A stretch of DNA of 64,000 bases, taken from Plumapathes pennacea (lineage: Eukaryota; Cnidaria; Anthozoa; Antipatharia; Myriopathidae). How positions within the stretch are numbered: the stretch's first letter is position 1; each line of letters begins with the position of its first letter. The DNA is taken from assembly GCA_964036295.1 (NCBI GenBank), contig OZ038468.1:1053501-1117500 (forward strand), in the 5' to 3' direction. Positions 56,701-64,000 of this stretch are shown here, piece by piece. The notes beneath the pieces are model-generated. The model saw only the letters and a program-made list of their open reading frames with translations. It was not told the origin of the DNA and ran no database searches. A program made the position numbers and the translations under genes.

Positions 56701-59300
56701 CAGTATATAACCTGACTCATTCCAGTATTCAAAGTATGACAAACTTAGGCCCGGTTGTATGGCCTGATCAATTCATTCCGTGATTTCAGGCAGTATATAA
56801 CCTGACTCATTCCAGTTTTCAAAATATGACGAAGTTAGCCCGGTTATATGGCCTGACCGATTCATTCCGTGATTTCAGGCAGTATATAACCTGACTCATT
56901 CCAGTTTTCAAAGTATGACGAAGTTAGGCCCGGTTGTATGGCCTGATAGATCCATTCCGTGATTTCTAGCAGTATATAACCTCACACATTCCAGTTTTCA
57001 AAGTATAACGAAGTTAGGCCCGGTTGTATGGCCTGATCGATCCATTCAGTGATTTCAGGCAGTATATAACCTTACTCATTCAAGTTTTCAAAGTATGACG
57101 AAGTTAGGCCCGGTTATATGGCCTAATCGATCCATTCCGTGATTTCAGGCAGTATATAACCTGACTCATTCCAGTTTTCAAAGTATGACGAAGTTAGCCC
57201 CGGCTATATGACCTGATCGATCCATTCCGTGATGTCAGGCAGCATATAACCTGACTCATTCCAGTTTTCAAAGTATGACGAAGTTAGGCCCGGTTGTCTG
57301 GCCTCATCGATCTATTCCGTGATTTGAGGCGGTATATAACCTGACTCATTCCAGTTTTCAAAGTATGACGAAGATAGGCCCGGTTATATGACATGATCGA
57401 TCCATTCCGTGATTTCAGGCAGTATATAACCTGACTCATTCCAGTTTTCAAAGTATGACGAAGTTAGGCCAGGGTGTATGGCCTGATCGATCCATTCCGT
57501 GATTTTAGGCAGTATATAACCTGACCCATTCCAGTTTTCAAAGTATGACCAAGTTAGGCCCGGTTATATGGCGTGATCGATCCATTCCATGATTTCAGGC
57601 AGTATATAACCTGACTCATTCCAGTTGTCAAAGTATGACGAAGTTAGGCCCGGTTATATGACCTGATCGATCCATTCCGTGATTTCAGGCAGTATATAAC
57701 CTGACTCATTCCAGTTTTCAAAGTATGACGAAGTTAGGCCCGGTTATGTGGCCTGATCGATTCATTCCGTGATTTCAGGCAGTATATAACCTGACTCATT
57801 CCAGTTTTCAAAGTATGACGAAGTTAGGCCCGGGTGTATGGCCTGATCGATCCATTCTGTGATTTCTAGCAATATATAACCTGACTCATTCCAGTTTTCA
57901 AAATATGACAAAGTTAGGCCCGGTTGTATGGCCTGATCGATCCATTCCGTGATTTCAGGCAGTATATAACCTGACTCATTCCAGTTTTCAAAGTATGACG
58001 AAGTTAGGCCCGGGTGTATGGCCTGACCGATTCATTCCGTGATTTCAGGCAGTATATAACCTGACTCATTCCAGTTTTCAAAATATGACAAAGTTAGGCC
58101 CGGTTGTATGGCCTGATCGATCCATTCCGTGATTTCAGGCAGTATATAACCTGACTCATTCCAGTTTTCAAAGTATGACGAAGTTAGGCCCGGGTGTATG
58201 GCCTGACCGATTCATTCCGTGATTTCAGGCAGTATATAGCCTGACTCATTCCAGTTTTCAAAATATGACAAAGTTAGGCCCGGTTGTATGGCCTGATCGA
58301 TCCATTCCGTGATTTCAGGCAGTATATAACCTGACTCATTCCAGTTTTCAAAGTATGACGAAGTTAGGCCCGGGTGTATGGCCTGACCGATTCATTCCGT
58401 GATTTCAGGCAGTATATAACCTGACTCATTCCAGTTTTCAAAATTTGACAAAGTTAGGCCCGGTTGTATGGCCTGATCGATCCATTCCGTGATTTCAGGC
58501 AGTGTATAACCTGAATCATTCCAGTTTTCAAAGTATGACGAAGTTAGGCCCGGTTGTATGGCCTGATCGGTCCATTCCGTGATTTCTAGCATGATATAAC
58601 CTGATTAATTCCAGTTTTCAAAGTATGACGAACTTAGGCCCGGTTGTATGGCCTGATCGATCCATTCCGTGATTTCAGGCAGTATATAACCTGACTCATT
58701 CCAGTTTTCAAAATATGACAAAGTTAGGCCCGGTTGTATGGCCTGATCGATCCATTCCGTGATTTCTAGCAGTATATAACCTGACTCATTCCAGTTTTCA
58801 AAATATGACGAAGTAAGGCCTGGTTTTATGGCCTGATCGATCCATTCCGTGATTTCAGGCAGTATATAACCTGACTCATTCCAGTTTTCAAAATATGACG
58901 AAGTTAGGCCTGGTTTTATGGCCTGATCAATCCATTCTGTGATTTCAGGCAGTATATAACCTGACTCATTCCAGTTTTCAAAATATGACGAAGTAAGGCC
59001 CGGTTGTATGGCCTGATCGATCCATTCCATGATTTCTAGCAGTATACAACCTGACTCATTCCAGTTTTCAAAATATGACGAAGTTAGGCCCGGTTATATG
59101 GCCTGATCTATCCATTCCGTGATTTCAGGTAGTATATAACGTGACTCATTCCAGTTTTCAAAATCTGATAAATTTAGGCCCGGTTCTCTGGCCTGATCGG
59201 TTCATTCCATGATTTCAGGCAGTACATAATCTGACCCATTCTAGTTTTGAAAATATGACGAATTTGGGACTTTCGTCTATGGCCTGATCGATCGATTCCG
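47722..59300. repeat. 90-bp satellite, block 2 (about 128 units) with higher-order repeats
   Basis: Continuous monomers as in block 1. From about 48.1 to 51.9 kb a 13-monomer unit of 1167 bp (13 x 90 minus three single-base deletions) is repeated more than three times nearly without change. Marker variants such as TTAGCCGGCTTATATGGCC, CAAATAATTCCGTG and GTATATACCTGACTC recur at that spacing. From about 52 to 56 kb another marker, ATGATGAATTTAGG, recurs at about 1258, 1078 and 901 bp, i.e. 14, 12 and 10 monomers. The right 3 kb is more irregular. Monomer variants TTATATGG and GATTCATTCC put stops (TAA, TGA) in the otherwise open minus-strand frame, and single-base losses shift it, so it is not one coding sequence. 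Confidence 0.97.
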
Positions 59301-59540
59301 TGATTTGAGGAGCACCCATCAGCTGTTCCACAAAATATTTGTTCCATACTGCAACCTGTCCTGGCTGGCATGAGATATGCTTTTTTGCTGGCTGGGAAAA
59401 CAAAAAAGAAAAATTCGGACTGCTGGGAGAGAGACAGCCGTTTTCAGTCTCGCTGGAGGCATGGGAACAAGGGAGACTGCAATCGAGGCTACATTTTTGT
59501 TTGAATTGCTGATATTTTCTGACAAAGTGGTCAATCAAGT
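59174..59540. repeat. Terminal flank of satellite block, copy B
   Basis: Counterpart of 46860-47215 with a few substitutions and an 8-9 bp insertion in the A-rich part (GGGAAAACAAAAAAGAAAAA). After TGGTCAATCAA the two copies diverge. Confidence 0.95.
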
Positions 59541-59604
59541 TGCTGGCTGGGAGATTTTCTGGGACCGCTCTGCTGGGAAACGGATATTCTGAATTGCCTT
59601 CCTG

Positions 59605-59865
59605 GGAGTGTAGAACACCTCTGTGTTTGTCAGCAACGTAAAAAAGGCAGAAAATAAACTATATTTTGGACAAATAACCATACGTTTGCGCAAACTAACG
59701 TATTTTGAGAAATATCTTCGTTGGGTGCTCTCGTGGAACACCTCTGTTTGCCAGTAACAGAAAAAAAGCCGAAAAGAACTTTTTTGGGGAAGCTATCCAT
59801 TGTATTTGCACAAGGAAACGTATTTTGAGAAATATCCTCGTTGGGTGCTCTCGTGGGATGGGGAA
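59605..59865. repeat. Tandem duplication, about 125-bp unit
   Basis: GAACACCTCTGTTTG, AGTAACAGAAAAAA, GGACAAATA/GGGGAAGCTAT, TTTGCACAA, CGTATTTTGAGAAATATC and GTTGGGTGCTCTCGTGG occur twice in succession. Confidence 0.85.
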
Positions 59866-60230
59866 AGGGGTTGGGGTGGTCTTCAAAGTTTTGCCTTGCA
59901 AAATGCAGCAAAAATCATCTGCGGTCTAGGGCGGGACCTTCTCACTTTTCCCCTCTCCTCAATATAGTTAGTAGTAGTATTGTAATTTCTGGCCGTTTTT
60001 CGTATCTGAGAAAGGACTTTATACAAGAATAAACTTCACCGTAAAGTATCACGATTTAATTCCACATCTCGGGAAATATATTGACAGCTCGTTGTCCCGA
60101 AACAAAACAACTGACTCAAGAGCAGTAATACCTAAATTGTTTTGTACAAAAAGTTACCAGACTGCTCCATATTTAGTTGGTTTTCTAAACACAACTTGAG
60201 AAACGAAATTACAAAAGTCTCCGCTCGCTC
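59866..60230. other. Intergenic, 3' side of the FBP gene
   Basis: Probable FBP 3' UTR and downstream region on the minus strand; no further coding exon is seen. Confidence 0.5.
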
Positions 60231-61643
60231 TCACTGTGTTGCAGTGAATTTAAGAAAGTCTTTGACAAAATCTGCTGACCCAATAAATATAGGAGATCGC
60301 TGGTGCAATTTGTCGGGTATAACATCCAAGACGGGCTGTTTACCGTCTGAAGCCATACCACCAGCCTGCTCAATGATGTACGCCATCGGAGCACACTCGT
60401 ACAACAGACGCAGCTGAAAAAACAACAACAACGAACATAACAGTCATAAAGGTTCATTCTAAGTACAGAAACACGAACATGTACGGAATGTCACGACGGC
60501 GAACACGAACATGTACGGAGAGTCACGACGATTACGTGAAAAGTGACGACGAACATGCACGGAAAGTCACAACGGCCAACACGAACATGCACAGACAGTC
60601 ACAACGAGAATCACGGACAGTGACGACAAACACAAACATGCACGGAAAATCATAAAGGCCAACACGAACATCACGGAAAATCACGACGAGAATCACGGAC
60701 AGTGACGACGAACACAAACATGCAAGAAAAATAACGACGACAAACACGAACATGCATGGACAGTCACGACGTAAAACACGAACAATGACGACGAACACGA
60801 ACAAAAAGAGCGCAGTGAGAATCAGAAAAACGAACACACGAACTTGAACCGAATACAAACACGAACACACGAACTTAAACCAAATAAGAACACGAACACA
60901 CAAACTTGAACCGAATACGAACACGAACACACGAAGTTACCTCGAGTATAAACACACGAATATGGGCACGAAAAAATGCAATAATAAGCGTGAGAGAAAG
61001 CGAAAGATGAAAACAGGCAGAGTACGAGCACTAACGCGATAGTAGAGACCAAACACGCAATCAAAGCCGGACACTAGTCAGGGAATGAAATGCACAGACC
61101 TTTCCCTGCGGGCTGTCTTTGTTTCCAGGGTACATGAATATTCCACCATAGACTAAAGTTCTGTGGATATCTGACACCATTGAACCAACATAACGAGCAC
61201 GGTAGGGAGATTTACCATCCTACAGAAGGAAAGGAGATTGTTAAAATATAAGACAGGAGAAAAGCAGCACAACTATCACTGTCATAATCATCGTCGTCGT
61301 CACCGTCATCATTATTATCATCATCACTATCACCGTCATTATCGCCATCATTATTATAATCGCCATCATCGTCATCATCATCATCACCAGTCATCGTCAC
61401 CATCTTCATCGTCGACATCATCATCGCCATCATCGTCGTCATCGTCACCATCGTCGTTGACATCACCATCACCATCACCATCATCATTATCACCACCATC
61501 ATCATCACCATCACCATAACCATCATCATCGCCACCATCGATATCACCATCATCACCATCGTCATCATCATCATCATCACCATCACCATCATCGTCATCA
61601 TCATCATCATCATCTTCATGTTCATCATCATCATCATCATCAT

Positions 61644-61728
<85 letters not shown>

Positions 61729-64000
61729 CCACCATCATCATCACCATCACCATCACCATCATCATCATCATCATCATCACCATCGTCATCATCGCCATCA
61801 TCGCCATCATCATCATCATCGTTATCACCATCACCAACTTCATCGTTATAATCGCCGTCATCATCGTCGTCGTCTTTCTTGCAGATCCTCAACGTGCCTT
61901 GTCAACGGTAACTTTACAAGCAAATCAATAATAGTACATTATCAATACCTTGGGAAATTTTATGGACTCTAGATATTTGGTGACCGGTTCATCAAACGAT
62001 GACGCATTGCCTTCATTGACGCTGTAGATCGTTTTGCCTTTTGGCTTCATCTTGATGTCCGGGTGGGTCAGGACAAATTCACCAATAGACTACGAGCAAG
62101 AAATTATAAAATTGTACTTATGAGTTGTAGCATCAAATACCCCATGGATTGTCTTGTCCGTCGTTTTTCTCATTTGCTAACATTCTCTCACTCTTCCACT
62201 CACTTAAAACTTCCTTGCTTGTATCTACTTTCCTCTTCCATTATACATACTGCTAGGCTTCCCTTTGTCTTTCTTTTTTTCTCCCTCCTGCTCCATTCTT
62301 TAAACAGTAGTCACTCAATTGCCGCCTGTCTCCTAAGACTGTCAGTTATCCCTCCAATGTTCTTTTTGTGAAGTGAAAAAATAAAGGCTTTTGAAACCGT
62401 CCAAGGTCTGAATGTGAGGCCAGAGGCTGTTCGCGTCCTTGTCCCCCTTTTTCAAGCGTGCCCATTTTTCACTCGCACATACGATAAAAGGCTAGAAAAT
62501 GATGGACTGGTACAATTTAATCTTGCTCAGATCCCACCTTTCCTATGCTCTCCAGCTGCTTTTTACTCTCCACCATCTCACCCATGCATCTTTTGTTCTG
62601 ATTCATTCTGATTTGCTTTCAAGCAGCCTCCTTTCCACCCGTTTTTCTGTTCAGCAGCCTTCTTGCCCCACAATTACCTATCTTTTCTCTCTTCCACTTT
62701 GTCCCTCCCCCCCAAAAAAAACACTACACATACACTCTTATATTCAGGGGGGGGGGGCTATTACTGGGAGGGATATTTTATGTTATTGCAATATTGTGGG
62801 GCTAACCAGGGGGAGGTAAGAGAGGGGAAGTAACTGTTAACTGGATTTTTGCTATGCTGTTGTATGTTCGTTTTGCTTGTGGCTGCAGCTGAAGAAGCTA
62901 TTTAAAGTAGCAGTGTCATAAGATGCCCATGCGCACGTGTTTGGTCAAATCTTGAAAAGATTCGCCCAATGTTTCCAAGTTTGAAATCCGAGATGGCGTC
63001 TACAACAACGGCGAGGGATCGAGCGGCAGATCAATTGCTGTTGTGAACTTGAAAGCATTGGGCAAGTGTTTTCAAGATTCAACTAAATGTGTGCATGCAT
63101 ATCTCATGACACTAAGTCTGAGGGTACAACTCACTGGATCTAAAGTAAACCCATTGACGCCATTTCCAGTTGATAAAACAACAAGGGTGGCACTCCCGAA
63201 CAAGGCGTACCCTGCAGCGACAAAGTTGCGACCAGGCTGAAGTGCATCCTTTATTGAAGGTGAACCATCAGATACCTGGAAAACAGGAGTCCTCACATTT
63301 AAATTATCCTGGCTAACTATTCTCAGAGTAAATGCACCAGAGACGTAACAAGAGTATGATAGCTTAACCCTTTCACTCCCAAGAGTGATCAACTTCAATT
63401 TTCTCCTTCAGTTTCTCACCAGAAATATATCATACAGTAAGGAGAACTTGGCTTTTGATACCTTGCTCAGATTGAAGCTGATTAAACTATGAATTATCAC
63501 TACATCCCTCATACAGTTGAAAGGGTAATATAAGGTTTTGTAGGTTGTGATCGTCTGGGCCAGAAAGTAATCCGACAGCCATCATCTAAAGAAAAGCCTC
63601 TTCACTTGGCAGTCTGACGACGAACTCTGCTCAGATGGTCAAACATTGGACTATCGTACTCTTTCTCAGACAATATAACAACCAATCTACATGCACAGTA
63701 TAAAGATAAGTATATTTAGCAAAATATTTAAATATGTTACTTGCCTTCTTCGCAATGCCAAATATCGATCCAATTGAAGCACAGCAATCGATGTTTGAGG
63801 ACCCATCCAACGGATCAAAGAACACGACATATTTTCCTTGTTTTTCTGTTTCCACTTCAATTACCTCATCATCTTCTTCAGAAACCATCAGACATGTTTG
63901 GAATGATGCCTTTAACATGTTGATAAATAATTCATTGGCCATCACATCTAGTTTTTGTTGAGAATCACCTGAGAGATTTGTGCTTCCTGCAATGCCATAC
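60231..64000 (-). CDS. FBP1: Fructose-1,6-bisphosphatase, C-terminal five exons (partial)
   Basis: Hydrolyses fructose-1,6-bisphosphate to fructose-6-phosphate, the controlled step of gluconeogenesis, in the cytosol as a metal-dependent tetramer. Exons on the minus strand: 63745-64000 (cut by the edge), 63135-63275, 61949-62089, 61100-61219 and 60231-60413 (TGA at 60231), all phase 0 at their junctions. Family motifs in order: [32 protein letters not shown] (metal-binding Glu pair), [12 protein letters not shown] (catalytic metal site), [67 protein letters not shown] (last metal-binding Glu) and [10 protein letters not shown]. All active-site residues visible are intact. Roughly the first 60 residues, including the AMP-binding start, lie beyond the window. 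The first intron in view has a GC donor. FBP1 versus FBP2 cannot be separated here. Confidence 0.96.
60470..60960. repeat. Irregular tandem repeat (ACGAACATGCACGGA) in FBP intron
   Basis: Many variants of CACGAACATGCACGGAAAGT, CACGACG and, further right, ACACGAACTTGAACCGAATA. Units of about 36-60 bp in the last FBP intron. Confidence 0.85.
61265..61880. repeat. ATC/CAT trinucleotide microsatellite, about 600 bp
   Basis: Imperfect (CATCAT/CACCAT/CGTCAT) in the FBP intron between exons 61949-62089 and 61100-61219, pure over 61620-61730. Poly-Ser, poly-His and poly-Asp frames are by-products. Confidence 0.95.
63366..63532. mobile_element. TTTCACTCCCAAG MITE in the GC-AG intron of FBP
   Basis: CCCTTTCACTCCCAAGAGTG, ATCAACTTCAATTTTCTCC, CATACAGTAAGGAGAACTTG, GATACCTTGCTCAGATTGAAG and the inverted end CAGTTGAAAGGGT. 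Best-preserved copy of the family in this window. Confidence 0.8.

Noticed and set aside
46185..59030. 30-residue repeat protein (SYFENWNESGYILPE...) encoded on the minus strand of the satellite
   Set aside because: Six units are open in block 1, but common monomer variants introduce TAA (ATATAA for ATACAA) or TGA (GAATGA for GAATGG), and single-base losses shift the frame. The period of 90 being a multiple of three explains the open stretches.
46165..59300. CRISPR array
   Set aside because: Direct tandem monomers without unique spacers, in a eukaryotic genome.
61212..61892. Poly-Asp, poly-Ser and poly-Met frames
   Set aside because: Translations of an intronic ATC microsatellite inside FBP.

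Overview
This is a eukaryotic, intron-rich animal window. The genes eIF3j, CCDC87 and fructose-1,6-bisphosphatase can be read exon by exon, with GT-AG junctions that keep frame. DIRS and BEL/Pao retroelements, palindromic MITEs and long satellites fill the rest. The mix of repeat families (hairpin MITEs with ATTCGCC arms, very common short TIR elements) suggests an anthozoan cnidarian, probably a stony coral; that placement is inference.

All convincing genes lie on the minus strand. From left to right: the 5' end of EIF3J (1-1343); a small intronless NUPR1-like gene (2674-2871); an unrecognised six-exon single-membrane-span gene (3763-8681); a decayed plus-strand regucalcin fragment (9598-9848); a secreted Cys-rich protein gene (about 11487-12453); a complete 34-exon CCDC87 orthologue predicting 1000 residues (12964-28130); an unrecognised small gene with a beta-grasp-like pattern (43697-45130); and the C-terminal five exons of fructose-1,6-bisphosphatase running off the right edge (60231-64000).

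The stretch 28.6-42.9 kb is almost entirely repeats: a 32/33-bp minisatellite, a TTAA-flanked MITE, a broken BEL/Pao element, LINE fragments, two adjacent 21-bp minisatellites, a minus-strand DIRS-type element that has lost its reverse-transcriptase catalytic block, and a 0.7-kb TIR element. From 46.2 to 59.3 kb lies a giant satellite of 90-bp monomers in two blocks (about 9 and about 128 units). It has higher-order repeats of 1167 bp and then about 1258, 1078 and 901 bp, and both blocks end in the same duplicated flank.

The genes do not form a pathway. The main points of interest are the fully intron-split CCDC87, a GC-AG intron in FBP, an inverted duplication of a promoter plus first exon (8761-9059 against 12378-12669), and the organisation of the 90-bp satellite. 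Coordinates of exons were read by eye from splice signals and checked by reading-frame arithmetic only.
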